64,000 nt of DNA from Pseudoxanthomonas sp. PXM03. GTDB taxonomy: Bacteria; Pseudomonadota; Gammaproteobacteria; Xanthomonadales; Xanthomonadaceae. Where the stretch lies: positions 174,031 to 238,030 of the forward strand of contig NZ_JACVAU010000004.1 of the NCBI RefSeq assembly GCF_014852005.1, read 5' to 3'. Both the position numbers and the translations under genes were made by a program. Positions 25,228-36,036 of this stretch are shown here, in pieces. The first letter of the stretch is position 1. Each line of letters starts with the position of its first letter. Below the pieces are notes generated by a model. That model saw only the letters and a list, made by a program, of their open reading frames with translations. It did no database searches and was not told the origin of the DNA.

Positions 25228-26912
25228 CGGGGCGCTACCGCGGTCGCATGCAGCTTCCCGCCATGCACGCGCCAGGTCTGCGCCATCGCCGCCTGCGCGG
25301 CGGCGCTGTGCGTGGCCATCACCAGCCCGCGTCCGCGTGCGAAGTGCAGGATCGCCCGCAGCACGGCGGCTTCCGTGTCCGGATCGAGGAAGGCCGTGGG
25401 CTCGTCGAGCAGGAGCAGGTCGGGGTCGCGCAGGAACACGCGCGCCAGCGCGATGCGTCGCGCTTCGCCGCCGGACAGGCCGAAGCCGCGTTCGCCGATC
25501 ACCGTATCCAGTCCGTCAGGCAGGCGGTCCGCGAAACGCAGCACCTGTGCCGCCTCGGCCGCTCGCCGCAGTTCGTCGTCGCCCGCATCCGGTTTCGCCA
25601 GGCGCAGGTTGTCGAGCAGGCTGCCGGCGAACAGGAAGGGGCGATGCGGCGCGTAGCCGATGCGCAGGCCGCGTGCGCGCTCCACCGTGCCGGTCGTGGC
25701 CGGAATCCAGCCGGCCAGGGCTTCCAGCAGCGTGCTCTTGCCGTCGCCGCTGGCGCCGACGAGGGCGATGTGCTGATCACGATGCAGTGCCACATCGACA
25801 TCGCGCAACACGTCGCGTGCATTGCCTGCATGGCGCAACGTGACGTCGCGCGCGCTGACGAGCGCGCCCGCAGGCGCTGTGGTCGGAAGGACGGGCGGCG
25901 TGACGGCATCCGAATCGTCCAGCACCAGCGCGATCTCGTCCATCGCCGCCAGTGCCGCAGCGCGGTCGTGGTAGTGCGTGGCCAGCCGTCGCAGCGGCGC
26001 ATAGAACTCCGGCGCCAGCAGCAGGCAGAACACGCCCGTGCCCAGCGTCAAGGGCTGCGCACGCAGATCGATCATGCCGAGATAACTCAGGCCGAGGTAC
26101 AGCGCGATCATCGCCACGCTCAGCGAGGCGAAGAACTCCAGCACCGCCGACGACAGGAATGCGATGCGCAGCACGCGCAGGCTGCGCATGCGAAGTTCCT
26201 CGGCGGCGGAACGGATGCCTTCCAGTTCAGCCTCGCCACGCCCATACAGGCGGATCAGGCCCAGTCCGCGCAGGCGGTCGGCGAAGTGTCCGCCCATGCG
26301 CGCGAGTGCCTGCAACTGCCGCTGGCTCGCGGCCTGCGCGCTCCAGCCGACCAGCATCATGAACACCGGCACCAAGGGCATCGTCAGCAACAGGATCAGG
26401 CCGACCGTGCGGTCCACGCAGAACGCCGCCAGCAGGATCGCCAGCGGTACACCCACCACCTCCGCGCGTACTGGCACGAAGCCGCCGAAATAGCCGTCCA
26501 GTGCATCCACGTGTGCGCCCATGCGTTCGGCCAGCGCGCCGCTCTGCCGGGTGCGTACCCAGGCGGGACCGCGCGCCACCAGGGCACGCGCGATGCTGCC
26601 GCGCAGGTCAACGCGGATGCGCTCGACCGCATGGTCGGCGCATCGCCGGCTCGCCCATCCCAGTCCTGCGCGCAGCAGCAACAGGATCAGCAGGCTGCCA
26701 AGCAGCGGCAGCAGGACGAAAGGGGGCTCGTGGGCGACGAACGCGCGCTGCATGCACACGGCGATGAGCGCGGCCTGCGGCACGAGCAGCCAGCCAGCGA
26801 ACAGGGCGAGCGCGCTGGCGGCCCGCAAGGGATCGCGCGCCACGCGCCCCAGCGTCTGCAGGCGCATCTTCGCGTTCGCGCCTTCTGAAGCCGGCGTCGC
26901 ATCCGCCCTCAT
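25224..26912 (-). CDS. cydD: heterodimeric ABC exporter CydDC, subunit CydD
   Basis: Partner of CydC, 562 aa: six helices (about 30-320) and an ATPase domain with Walker A GASGDGKST, signature LSGGEARRIALARV, Walker B LLLLDEPTAFLD and switch His in ATHSAAAQ. FFGGFVPVRAEVVGVPLA and PEFYAPLRRLATHYHDRAAA are typical CydD segments. The ATG at 26912 overlaps the stop of the upstream TauE-type gene (ATGA). An internal Met at 26867 is a possible later start. Confidence 0.93.
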   Translation of the reverse strand: MRADATPASEGANAKMRLQTLGRVARDPLRAASALALFAGWLLVPQAALIAVCMQRAFVAHEPPFVLLPLLGSLLILLLLRAGLGWASRRCADHAVERIRVDLRGSIARALVARGPAWVRTRQSGALAERMGAHVDALDGYFGGFVPVRAEVVGVPLAILLAAFCVDRTVGLILLLTMPLVPVFMMLVGWSAQAASQRQLQALARMGGHFADRLRGLGLIRLYGRGEAELEGIRSAAEELRMRSLRVLRIAFLSSAVLEFFASLSVAMIALYLGLSYLGMIDLRAQPLTLGTGVFCLLLAPEFYAPLRRLATHYHDRAAALAAMDEIALVLDDSDAVTPPVLPTTAPAGALVSARDVTLRHAGNARDVLRDVDVALHRDQHIALVGASGDGKSTLLEALAGWIPATTGTVERARGLRIGYAPHRPFLFAGSLLDNLRLAKPDAGDDELRRAAEAAQVLRFADRLPDGLDTVIGERGFGLSGGEARRIALARVFLRDPDLLLLDEPTAFLDPDTEAAVLRAILHFARGRGLVMATHSAAAQAAMAQTWRVHGGKLHATAVAPR

Positions 26913-27637
26913 GGTGGCAATGGCTGGCAGCCCAGTGCCGTGAGCACGCCGTGCAGCGCCGGGTGCCGCATCAACCAGGGCGAGGCGATGGTCAGCAGGC
27001 CCGCCGCGAGCACGAAGGTCGCAGCCACGCGCCGCACGGCCGGTTGCTGCCAGCGCCGCCCCAGGCGCGCGCCGGACCAGGTCAGGGTGACCATCATCGG
27101 CAGCGTGCCGAGCCCGAACGCGGCCATGGTCAAGGCGGCATCGCGCGCATTGGCCTGCAGCCAGGCGACGGTGAGCAGGCTCAAGCTGAGTCCGCACGGC
27201 AACCAGCCCCACAGCGCACCGGCCACCAGGCGGCGCGGCAGCGTGTCCGCCGGCAGCACGCGTGCATGCAGGGGCCGCAATGCCTGCCAGACCTTCGCGC
27301 CGGGACGGGCAAGGAAATCCAGGCGGCCGCGCTGGTCGAACAGGCGCAGCGCCAGGACCACCAGGGCCAGTCCCACGCCGACGCGCATCGCGAGCACGGC
27401 GGTGTCGTGCCGTGCCAGCGCCAGCAGGCTACCGCCGAAGGCGCCGACGATCGCGCCCGCCAGCGTGTAACCGGCGACGCGGCCGAGGTTGAGCTGCAGG
27501 GCACCGCTCCAGCCTGGTTGCCGGGAGGACATCGCGGAGAAGCCGGTGGCGATGCCGCCGCACATCACCGCGCAGTGCGTGCTGCCCACCAGGCCGGCCA
27601 GCAGCGCGGCGAGCAGGACCGGAACGTCAGGCGCCAT
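26909..27637 (-). CDS. DsbD_2/TauE-SafE-type membrane protein, cbb3 oxidase-associated
   Basis: Polytopic membrane protein of 242 aa with about six helices. The N-terminal helix carries HCAVMCGGIATG, the HCxxMCGG motif of the DsbD_2 (often called sulfite exporter TauE/SafE or cytochrome biogenesis) family found beside ccoS in cbb3 oxidase clusters. The Cys/His/Met set could bind copper or act in thiol chemistry, as seen for copper-supply proteins of haem-copper oxidases (inference). A second conserved feature is WGWLPCGLSLSLL. It overlaps ccoS by 11 bp and cydD by 4 bp. Confidence 0.85.
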   Translation of the reverse strand: MAPDVPVLLAALLAGLVGSTHCAVMCGGIATGFSAMSSRQPGWSGALQLNLGRVAGYTLAGAIVGAFGGSLLALARHDTAVLAMRVGVGLALVVLALRLFDQRGRLDFLARPGAKVWQALRPLHARVLPADTLPRRLVAGALWGWLPCGLSLSLLTVAWLQANARDAALTMAAFGLGTLPMMVTLTWSGARLGRRWQQPAVRRVAATFVLAAGLLTIASPWLMRHPALHGVLTALGCQPLPP

Positions 27638-27815
27638 CGTCGCCTTCGCGCATGCGCGCGTCCTGACGCGGTTGCGGCGGTGCGTCGTCGAGGATGTCCA
27701 GCGCGGGTGTGTCGAGATCGTCGAACTGGCCCTTGCGCACGGCCCACGCGAACGCGGCGATGGCCAGGCCCAGCAGGACCAGGCTGATCGGCAACAGCAT
27801 CAGCAAGATGTTCAT
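27627..27815 (-). CDS. ccoS: cbb3-type oxidase assembly protein CcoS
   Basis: Small membrane protein of 62 aa needed for cofactor insertion into cbb3 oxidase. One N-terminal helix (MNILLMLLPISLVLLGLAIAAFAWAVRKGQFDDLDTPA...) ends in the family signature W-x2-(K/R)-x-GQFDDLDxPA-x2-IL; the acidic tail follows. The ATG at 27815 overlaps the ccoI stop (ATGA). Confidence 0.93.
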   Translation of the reverse strand: MNILLMLLPISLVLLGLAIAAFAWAVRKGQFDDLDTPALDILDDAPPQPRQDARMREGDDGA

Positions 27816-30187
27816 GCCGCCATCTCCGTGGAGGTGCGCGCCAGCCGCAGCGCATTGAGGGTGACCACCAGCGAGGATACCGCCATGCCCAGCGCCGCGA
27901 TCCATGGCGTGACCAGGCCGGCGGCGGCCAGCGGCACGGCGAGCAGGTTGTAGCCGGCCGACCAGGCCAGGTTCTGCTTCACCAGCCGCCGCGACAGCCG
28001 CGCCACGCGCACGGCGTCGGAGATGCGCAACAGCGAAGGGCCGGTGGCGACCAGGTCGGCCGCCCGCTGCGCCAGCGGCGCGCCTTCGCCCATCGCGATC
28101 GAGACATCCGCGCCAGCCAGCACCGGTGCATCGTTCAGTCCGTCGCCGACCATCGCCACGATGCGGCCTTCCGATTGCAGCTGCCGCACGCGTGCCAGCT
28201 TGTCCTCCGGCGACTGCCGGGCAAGCGTCGACGCGATGCCGAGGACGTGCGCCAGGCGCTGCACCGCGCCCTCGCTGTCACCGCTGGCCAGATGGATGTC
28301 CAGGCCCTGTGCGCGCAACGCCCGGATGGCGGTGGCGGCATCCTCGCGCGGTCGCTCGTTCAAGGTGAAGCGGGCGACGCCGTGCGTGCCATCGCCCAGC
28401 CAAAGGCCGCCATCGTCTGCCCGGTGTGCGGCCCAGTCCGCGCGCCCGAAGCGCCAATGGCGACCGTCGACATCGCCTTCCACGCCCTGGCCGGGACGCG
28501 CGACCACGGCCTGCGCCCATGCGCGTGCATCGACATCCGCGAATGCGGTCGCGATCGGGTGGCCGCTGTCCTTTTCCAGCGCGGCCACGATGCGCGTGGC
28601 GGCGTCCGCGTCCAGGCCGTCGAACACCTCCACGGCCACGCGTGCGGGACGGCCGTCGCTGAGCGTGCCGGTCTTGTCGAACACCACGTCGGTGGCGCGC
28701 GCCAGCGTGTCCAGCGCCTCGGGCCGCGTGGCCAGCACGCCGCAGCGCGCCAGCGCGCCGTGCGCGGCGGCGAGCACGGCGGGCACCGACAGCGACAGCG
28801 CGCAGGGGCAGCTGATGACCAGCAGGGCGAGGGTCACCTCGAACGCCCGTTCGGGCTGGTACATCCGCCAGCCGATGTAGACGCACACCGCCAGCACCAG
28901 CAGCGAGACCACGAAATGCCGGCCCACGCGATCCGCCAGTTGCGCCAGTGGCGGCCGATGTCCCTGCGCGCGGTCGACCAGTTCGGCCAGCTGCGACAGC
29001 CGCGTCGCCGTGCCGGTGGCGGTCACGCGCAGCCGTGCCGGACGCTCGCGGCAGGTGGTGCCGGCATACACGGTTTCGCCTGCATGCCGGCGCACCGGTC
29101 GCGATTCGCCGGTCAGCAGTGCTTCCTCGAAATCCGCGGCCGCGTCCAGCAGCACGCCATCGGCGGGCACGCCCTCGCCGGCGGGCACGCAGACCACGTC
29201 GGCCACCCGCAGCGCCGACGGCGGCACCGATTCGCGCGTGCCGTCGTCGCGTTCGCGGATCGCGAACACCGGCTGCGCGCGCGCCAGCGCATCCACCTGC
29301 GCGGTGGCAACGTTGCGCGCGCGCTGTTCCAGCATGCGCGCGGCCAGCAACAGGAAGACGAACATCACCGCCGCGTCGTACCAGACATGCATGCCGCCAC
29401 GGATCGTCTCGACCAGGCTGGCGAAGTAGGCGAGCAGGGTAGAGCTGGCGATCAGCGTGTCCATGCCCACGTGGCGCGCCCGCAGTTCGCGCGCCATGCC
29501 GGCGAGGAACGGCCAGCCGCTGTAGAACACCACTGGCGTGCTGACCAGGAAGGTGAGCCAGCGGAACAGGTCGCGTGTCGGCAGCGGCATGGTGGCGTTG
29601 ACGTCGAGGTACAACGCCTCGGCCAGCATCATCGCCTGCAGCGAACCGAGGCCGGCCACGCCCAGCCGCAGCAGCCAGCGGCGGCGTTCGGACATGCGCG
29701 CCTGTTCGCGCGCATCGCCGGTGGCCAGGTAGGGCCGGTAGCCGAGCATCGCCAGGCGGTGCAGCAGCGCGGAGAGCTTCGTGCTTGCCGGATCCCACGC
29801 GATGCGGATGCGGCCAGTGACCGCGTTCGCCGTGGTGTCGAGCACGCCGGCTTCGCGCGCCAGTGCGCGGTCGATCAGCCACGCGCACGCGGCGCAGCGC
29901 ATGCCGTCGGTGAGCAACACGATCTCGCGGCCGCCATCGATGGCGCGGCTGTGTTCATCCTGCAACTCGGCACGGTCCCAGCTTGCAAGATCCAGCCGGT
30001 CGGCCTGCACGCGGTTGGCGCTCGCGCTGCGCAGGCGGTAGTAGCTGCCCAGGTCCGCATCCTCGATCCACGCGGCGGCCGCCGCGCAGCCTTCGCAGCA
30101 GAACGCGCGTCCGCCCGCATCGACCCGGCGTGCGGCATCGCCGACCGGCTCGCCGCAGTGGTGGCAGGGCACCACGGGGATGTCCAT
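27812..30187 (-). CDS. ccoI: copper-exporting P-type ATPase CcoI/FixI
   Basis: P1B-type ATPase of 791 aa that delivers Cu to the periplasm for the binuclear centre of cbb3 oxidase. A zinc-ribbon-like N terminus (CHHC at 8-11, CCEGC at 30-34) precedes a heavy-metal-associated domain with MRCAAC. Then come the A domain LTGES, the membrane metal site CPC (ISCPCALSL), the phosphorylation site DKTGT, the HP of SGHPIA and MVGDGLNDAP. The N-terminal cysteine domain and the genome position mark it as CcoI rather than CopA. It follows ccoH by 10 bp. Confidence 0.95.
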   Translation of the reverse strand: MDIPVVPCHHCGEPVGDAARRVDAGGRAFCCEGCAAAAAWIEDADLGSYYRLRSASANRVQADRLDLASWDRAELQDEHSRAIDGGREIVLLTDGMRCAACAWLIDRALAREAGVLDTTANAVTGRIRIAWDPASTKLSALLHRLAMLGYRPYLATGDAREQARMSERRRWLLRLGVAGLGSLQAMMLAEALYLDVNATMPLPTRDLFRWLTFLVSTPVVFYSGWPFLAGMARELRARHVGMDTLIASSTLLAYFASLVETIRGGMHVWYDAAVMFVFLLLAARMLEQRARNVATAQVDALARAQPVFAIRERDDGTRESVPPSALRVADVVCVPAGEGVPADGVLLDAAADFEEALLTGESRPVRRHAGETVYAGTTCRERPARLRVTATGTATRLSQLAELVDRAQGHRPPLAQLADRVGRHFVVSLLVLAVCVYIGWRMYQPERAFEVTLALLVISCPCALSLSVPAVLAAAHGALARCGVLATRPEALDTLARATDVVFDKTGTLSDGRPARVAVEVFDGLDADAATRIVAALEKDSGHPIATAFADVDARAWAQAVVARPGQGVEGDVDGRHWRFGRADWAAHRADDGGLWLGDGTHGVARFTLNERPREDAATAIRALRAQGLDIHLASGDSEGAVQRLAHVLGIASTLARQSPEDKLARVRQLQSEGRIVAMVGDGLNDAPVLAGADVSIAMGEGAPLAQRAADLVATGPSLLRISDAVRVARLSRRLVKQNLAWSAGYNLLAVPLAAAGLVTPWIAALGMAVSSLVVTLNALRLARTSTEMAA

Positions 30188-30197
30188 GCAGGGGCGC

Positions 30198-30715
30198 TCA
30201 GCCGCTCCCGTGCGAGGGAGCCAGTCGCACGGCCTGGGTATCTTTCTGCAGGCGTCCCCGGATACGCCATGCGCCGTCCTGCGGCGCGAGCTGGATGTTC
30301 CAGTCGTGGGTGGTTTCGATTTCCGCAGGCGCAGTCCAGCCGGCGGTGTCGCGTGCCAGGGTCAGGACGACGTCCTTCGCGGCTTCGGTCGGATGGGCGA
30401 GCGTCAGCACCAGCGGGGACGTGCCTGCGAAATCACCGGTGACGGCGATCATCTCCACGTGATCCATGCGGACCTGCACGATCGCACTGAGCTTGCGCTT
30501 CGCGGCATTGTCGTCGGGGCCCAAGTCGGTGGTCTGGATCTGCGACACGCGCTGCACCTTGTCGGTGACGGAATCCGCTCCTCCCGCACGCACGGCGACC
30601 ACCACCAGCCAGAGGCCGGCGATGACCGATGCCAGCGGCAGGCCCCAGACCAGCCACACCATCGGCTCTTTCCAGAACGGGCGCGCGACGGCGACGGAGG
30701 GATCGGGCTTCGTGG

Positions 30716-30719
<4 letters not shown>
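30198..30719 (-). CDS. ccoH: FixH/CcoH family assembly protein
   Basis: Membrane-anchored protein of 173 aa required for stable assembly of cbb3 oxidase. One N-terminal helix (about 20-45: MVWLVWGLPLASVIAGLWLVVVAV) is followed by a periplasmic beta domain (LVLTLAHPTEAAKDVVLTLAR, GAWRIRGRL). The ATG at 30719 overlaps the ccoG stop (ATGA). Confidence 0.88.
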
Positions 30720-32311
<1,592 letters not shown>

Positions 32312-32389
32312 GGGCTACTCTGTCTTGGCTGGCGTCATGCTCGCGCCGCATCGGCGCGCGAGGGAGCGACGGTTTGTCGCAGGCCGCGC

Positions 32390-32686
32390 TCAGTCCGGGC
32401 GCAGCGCGCGGTTGAAGCGGCTGGCCGGACGCAGCAGGATCCAGGTGAACAGGCTGCTGGCCGACGTCGCCAGCCAGAACATGAAAAAACCCAGCGTGTA
32501 GCCGAGTTCGCGGCTGATGGCCAGGTCGGGAAAGGTCATGTCGCGCAGCGTCAGCGGGTCGACGAAGGCGAAGAACACCATCGTCGCCACGCCGGCGGCG
32601 AAGAAGCTGGGCCACAACACCGCCCCGATGCGCTGTGCGAGCGGTCGGGGCGGATGGTCTAGGCGGGGCTCGGTGAAATCGGTCAT
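32390..32686 (-). CDS. 98-aa two-helix membrane protein between ccoP and ccoG
   Basis: I do not recognise this gene by name. It encodes 98 aa with a Pro/Arg-rich N terminus (about 1-20), a helix at about 23-45 (AVLWPSFFAAGVATMVFFAFV), a short loop (PLTLRDMTFPDLAISRELGY) and a second helix at about 63-87 (TLGFFMFWLATSASSLFTWIL), ending in basic RPASRFNRALRPD. The ATG overlaps the ccoP stop (ATGA), so it is translated with the oxidase. The loop between helices is polar. It might be a small accessory subunit or assembly factor of cbb3 oxidase; this is inferred from location only. Confidence 0.75.
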   Translation of the reverse strand: MTDFTEPRLDHPPRPLAQRIGAVLWPSFFAAGVATMVFFAFVDPLTLRDMTFPDLAISRELGYTLGFFMFWLATSASSLFTWILLRPASRFNRALRPD

Positions 32687-33618
32687 TTCGCGCCGGCGGT
32701 CGCCTGGTCCTGCTTGTGCGAGAGCGACCAGACATACGAGGCGACCAGGCGGGCACGTGTCTCGCCCAGCAGTTCGCGGTGGGCGGGCATCACGCCATGA
32801 CGGCCTTTGTTGATGGTCGTGCGCATGCTCTCCTTGCTGTTGCCGTACAGCCAGTAGTCGTCGGTGAGGTCGGGGGCGCCCAGTTCCTGGTTGCCCTTGC
32901 CGTCCACGCCGTGGCAGGCCACGCAGAGGCCATCGTACAGCGGCTTGCCCTGGGCAGCCATGAAGTTGTTCTTCATGCCGTCCTGCGGGTTGTTCAGCAC
33001 GTTGACGTAGGCGATGACATAGTCGACCGCGTTCTCGCCACCCATGTTGGTCAGCGCGGTGCCCCATTCCGGCATCACGCCTTCGCGGCCATCCAGCACC
33101 GTCTGCAACACCAGGTCGGGCGTGCCGCCCCAATGCCAGATGTCGTCGCTGAGATTGGGATATCCGATCGCGCCCTGGCCGGTGGAGCCATGGCAGGTGG
33201 CGCAGGTGTTGTTGAAGATGGACTGTCCCAGCGCCAGTGCCTTCGGATCCTTGGCCAGCTGGTCGATGGGCTGGTTGGCGAATGGTGCGAACGTCGCTTC
33301 CAGCTTCCTGTCCTGCACGGCCTTGACCTGGTCGTGCTCGCCTGTGGAGGACCACTTCGCATAGCCGGGAATCACGCCCAGGCCGCCGTACCACGCGATG
33401 TAGCCGATGCTGAAGAAAATGGTGATGTAGAACAGGTTGATCCACCACTTCGGCAGCGGCTTGTTGTACTCGGTCAGGTCGCCGTCCCACACGTGCGAGG
33501 TGTCTTCCGGTGCGGGGTCGCCGGGCCGGCGCCGGCCGGTCCACCACAGCAGCCACACGCAGCCCAGGATGTTCAGTACGACCAGCGCGACGATGAATCC
33601 GATCCAGCCTGCGCTCAT
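32683..33618 (-). CDS. ccoP: cbb3-type cytochrome c oxidase subunit III (dihaem)
   Basis: Membrane-anchored dihaem cytochrome c of 311 aa that feeds electrons to CcoO/CcoN. Two N-terminal helices (about 5-27 and 58-80) flank KPLPKWWINLFYITIFF, the CcoP signature. Two haem c sites, CATCH (139-143) and CVACH (232-236), each have downstream Met ligands (GVMPEWG and GVMPAHRE). It overlaps ccoQ and the 98-aa gene by 4 bp each. Confidence 0.97.
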   Translation of the reverse strand: MSAGWIGFIVALVVLNILGCVWLLWWTGRRRPGDPAPEDTSHVWDGDLTEYNKPLPKWWINLFYITIFFSIGYIAWYGGLGVIPGYAKWSSTGEHDQVKAVQDRKLEATFAPFANQPIDQLAKDPKALALGQSIFNNTCATCHGSTGQGAIGYPNLSDDIWHWGGTPDLVLQTVLDGREGVMPEWGTALTNMGGENAVDYVIAYVNVLNNPQDGMKNNFMAAQGKPLYDGLCVACHGVDGKGNQELGAPDLTDDYWLYGNSKESMRTTINKGRHGVMPAHRELLGETRARLVASYVWSLSHKQDQATAGAK

Positions 33619-33755
33619 GGGTTGTTCTCCCCTTCCTCACCCAGCGGCATGCGTGCCGCATCCTCGAAATCCGCCTTGCGGCGCGGGCTCCACGCCCACA
33701 CCCAGCCGGCGATGAACAGCACGATCAGTGCCCCGGTCACGATCCCCGATACCAT
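33615..33755 (-). CDS. ccoQ: cbb3-type oxidase small subunit CcoQ
   Basis: A 46-aa single-helix subunit (also FixQ) that stabilises the cbb3 complex. It reads MVSGIVTGALIVLFIAGWVW, then AWSPRRKADFEDAARMPLGE, the typical CcoQ pattern of a helix followed by W-x-W-S-x2-R/K and F-x-DAA. It lies exactly between ccoO and ccoP, 3 bp after ccoO and overlapping ccoP by 4 bp. Confidence 0.93.
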   Translation of the reverse strand: MVSGIVTGALIVLFIAGWVWAWSPRRKADFEDAARMPLGEEGENNP

Positions 33756-33758
33756 GGC

Positions 33759-34379
33759 TCAGCCTCCCCTCGGCGCGGCCTTGCCCAGCCCTTGCAGGTA
33801 GGCGACCACGGCGTCCAGTTCTGTCCTGCCTTCCACGTCGGTGGCGGCACTGTTGATTTCCTCGTCGGTGTACGGATCGCCGATGCGCTGCAGCGTCTTC
33901 ATGCGCTGGGCGACTTCGGCGCCGTCCACCTTGGCGTTCTCCAGCCAGGGGAAGGACGGCATGTTCGATTCCGGCACCACGTCGCGCGGGTTGATCAGGT
34001 GCACGCGATGCCAGTCGTCGGAATAGCGTCCGCCCACCCGGGCCAGGTCGGGCCCGGTGCGCTTGCTGCCCCACTGGAACGGGCGGTCGTAGACCGATTC
34101 GCCGGCCAGCGAATAGTGGCCGTAGCGCTCGGATTCGAAGCGCAGCGTGCGCACCATCTGCGAGTGGCAGTTGTAGCAACCCTCGCGAATGTAGATGTCG
34201 CGGCCGGCCAGTTGCAGCGCCGGGTAGGGCTTGACGCCTTCCAGCGGCTTGATCGCCTCGGCCTGGAACATCAGCGGGACAATCTCGGCCAGGCCGCCGA
34301 ACGACACCGCCACCGCGATCAGCACCGCCATCAGGCCGACGTTCTTCTCGACTTTCTCGTGTGAATTTCCGTTGCTCAT
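33759..34379 (-). CDS. ccoO: cbb3-type cytochrome c oxidase subunit II (monohaem)
   Basis: Membrane-anchored monohaem cytochrome c of 206 aa. One N-terminal helix (about 14-37) precedes the haem c site CYNCH (68-72, in [25 protein letters not shown], the family signature) and the axial Met in [11 protein letters not shown]. It is 9 bp after ccoN and 3 bp before ccoQ. Confidence 0.97.
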   Translation of the reverse strand: MSNGNSHEKVEKNVGLMAVLIAVAVSFGGLAEIVPLMFQAEAIKPLEGVKPYPALQLAGRDIYIREGCYNCHSQMVRTLRFESERYGHYSLAGESVYDRPFQWGSKRTGPDLARVGGRYSDDWHRVHLINPRDVVPESNMPSFPWLENAKVDGAEVAQRMKTLQRIGDPYTDEEINSAATDVEGRTELDAVVAYLQGLGKAAPRGG

Positions 34380-34388
34380 GTCGGTTCC

Positions 34389-35828
34389 TCAGGCGCGCGC
34401 TTGGCTGGCATCGGGCGGCAGGATCGGCTGCGGCGCGGTGGACCGGGCCGCCTGGAAGGTCTTCCAGGTGTTCCAGGCCATCAGCAGCATGCCGACGAAT
34501 ACCAGCAGGCCGCCGCCCAGGCGGACCAGGTAGTAGGGATACGTGGCGTTCAGCGCTTCGACGAAGCTGTAGGTCAGCGTGCCGTCGGCGTTGGTGGCGC
34601 GCCACATCAGGCCCTGCATCACGCCGGCGATCCACATCGAGGCGATGTAGAACACCACGCCCAGCGTGTGCAGCCAGAAGTGCGTGTCGATGGCCTTGAT
34701 GGAGAACATCTGTTCGCGGCCCAGCAGCTTGGGCAGCATCGCGTAGACCGAGCCGATGGTGATCATCGCCACCCAGCCCAGCGCACCGGCATGCACGTGC
34801 CCGATGGTCCAGTCGGTGTAGTGGCTCAGCGAATTGACCGTCTTGATCGACATCATCGGACCTTCGAAGGTCGACATCATGTAGAACGAGAGCGAGACGA
34901 TCAGGAACTTCAGGATCGGGTCGGTGCGCAGCTTGTGCCACACGCCCGACAGCGTCATCACGCCGTTGATGGCGCCGCCCCAACTGGGCGCCAGCAGGAT
35001 CAGCGAGAACACCATGCCCAGGCTCTGCGCCCAGTCCGGCAGCGCGGTGTAGTGCAGGTGGTGCGGGCCGGCCCACATGTAGATGGCGATCAGCGCCCAG
35101 AAGTGCACGATCGACAGGCGGTACGAGTAGACCGGGCGGCCGGCCTGCTTCGGCACGAAGTAGTACATCATCCCCAGGAAGCCGGCGGTCAGGAAGAAGC
35201 CCACCGCGTTGTGGCCGTACCACCACTGCACCATCGCATCGACCGCGCCGCTGTATACCGGGTAGGAGTGCAGCAGGCCGCTGGGCAGCGCCAGGCTGTT
35301 GACGATGTGCAGCAGCGCCACCGCGATGATGTAGGCACCGAAGAACCAGTTGGCCACGTAGATGTGCTTGACCGCGCGCTTGGCGATGGTGCCGAAGAAG
35401 AGCACGGCGTAGGACACCCAGACCACCGCGATCAGCACGTCGATCGGCCAGATCAGCTCGGCGTACTCCTTGCCCTGGGTCAGGCCCAGCGGCAGCGAGA
35501 CGGCGGCGGCCACGATAACCAGCTGCCAGCCCCAGAACACGAACGCGGCCAGTTTGTCGGAGAGCAGCCGCACATGGCTGGTCCGCTGCACCACATGCAG
35601 GCTGGTGGCGAACAGGGCGCAGCCGCCGAACGCGAAGATCACTGCGTTGGTGTGCAGTGGGCGCAGGCGGCCGTAGCTCAGCCACGGCAGGTCGAAGTTC
35701 AGCGCCGGCCAGTACAGCTGGGCCGCGATCAGCACCCCCACCAGCATCCCCACGATGCCCCAGACCACGGTCATCACCGTGAACTGGCGCACCACCTTGT
35801 CGTTGTAAGTCCCCTGGACGCCTTGCAT
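34389..35828 (-). CDS. ccoN: cbb3-type cytochrome c oxidase subunit I (catalytic)
   Basis: Catalytic subunit of the high-affinity cbb3 oxidase, 479 aa with about 12 helices; it reduces O2 to water and pumps protons. Haem b and haem b3/CuB ligands are visible: His in [14 protein letters not shown], the CuB His in [21 protein letters not shown], the His pair in [14 protein letters not shown], and His in [12 protein letters not shown]. The ATG at 35828 ([16 protein letters not shown]) has AGGAGAGG upstream. A further upstream Met (35897) would lie in the FNR box and is rejected. First gene of the operon. Confidence 0.97.
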   Translation of the reverse strand: MQGVQGTYNDKVVRQFTVMTVVWGIVGMLVGVLIAAQLYWPALNFDLPWLSYGRLRPLHTNAVIFAFGGCALFATSLHVVQRTSHVRLLSDKLAAFVFWGWQLVIVAAAVSLPLGLTQGKEYAELIWPIDVLIAVVWVSYAVLFFGTIAKRAVKHIYVANWFFGAYIIAVALLHIVNSLALPSGLLHSYPVYSGAVDAMVQWWYGHNAVGFFLTAGFLGMMYYFVPKQAGRPVYSYRLSIVHFWALIAIYMWAGPHHLHYTALPDWAQSLGMVFSLILLAPSWGGAINGVMTLSGVWHKLRTDPILKFLIVSLSFYMMSTFEGPMMSIKTVNSLSHYTDWTIGHVHAGALGWVAMITIGSVYAMLPKLLGREQMFSIKAIDTHFWLHTLGVVFYIASMWIAGVMQGLMWRATNADGTLTYSFVEALNATYPYYLVRLGGGLLVFVGMLLMAWNTWKTFQAARSTAPQPILPPDASQARA

Positions 35829-35855
35829 GCGGCCTCTCCTATTCTGGTACGGTGG

Positions 35856-35897
35856 ATTCTCGGGCCCATTCAGGGGGGCCGCATTGATCAGGATCAA
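35856..35897 (-). promoter_or_regulatory. class II FNR promoter of the cco operon
   Basis: TTGATCAGGATCAA (35884-35897) is a perfect FNR box. On the minus strand GAGAAT (35861-35856) is a candidate -10 centred 32 bp downstream, exactly the class II spacing, predicting transcription start near 35849 and a leader of about 20 nt with AGGAGAGG. The site is about 140 bp from cydA on the other side and could also affect it. Confidence 0.85.
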
Positions 35898-35954
35898 CCC
35901 TTTCCCGACAGCCGGTCGGCTGCGGGGCGCGCAGGATGCCGCAGGGCCGCGCGA

Positions 35955-35983
35955 AGGGGGGTGCGACAGAAGGTCACCCCCCT
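35955..35983. repeat. 9-bp perfect inverted repeat between ccoN and cydA
   Basis: AGGGGGGTG, an 11-nt spacer and CACCCCCCT form a perfect dyad lying between the FNR site and a candidate cydA -10 (TAGAAT, 36001-36006). There is no T-run, so it looks more like an operator or a leader hairpin than a terminator. The binding protein is unknown. Confidence 0.5.
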
Positions 35984-36036
35984 CGGCGATGGGCGGGGTC
36001 TAGAATCCACCACGGACACCCGGGAGCCGCTACGCC

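Noticed and set aside
35829..35897. N-terminal extension of CcoN to 35897
   Set aside because: The start codon would lie inside the FNR box; the ATG at 35828 has a proper Shine-Dalgarno and the usual CcoN N terminus.
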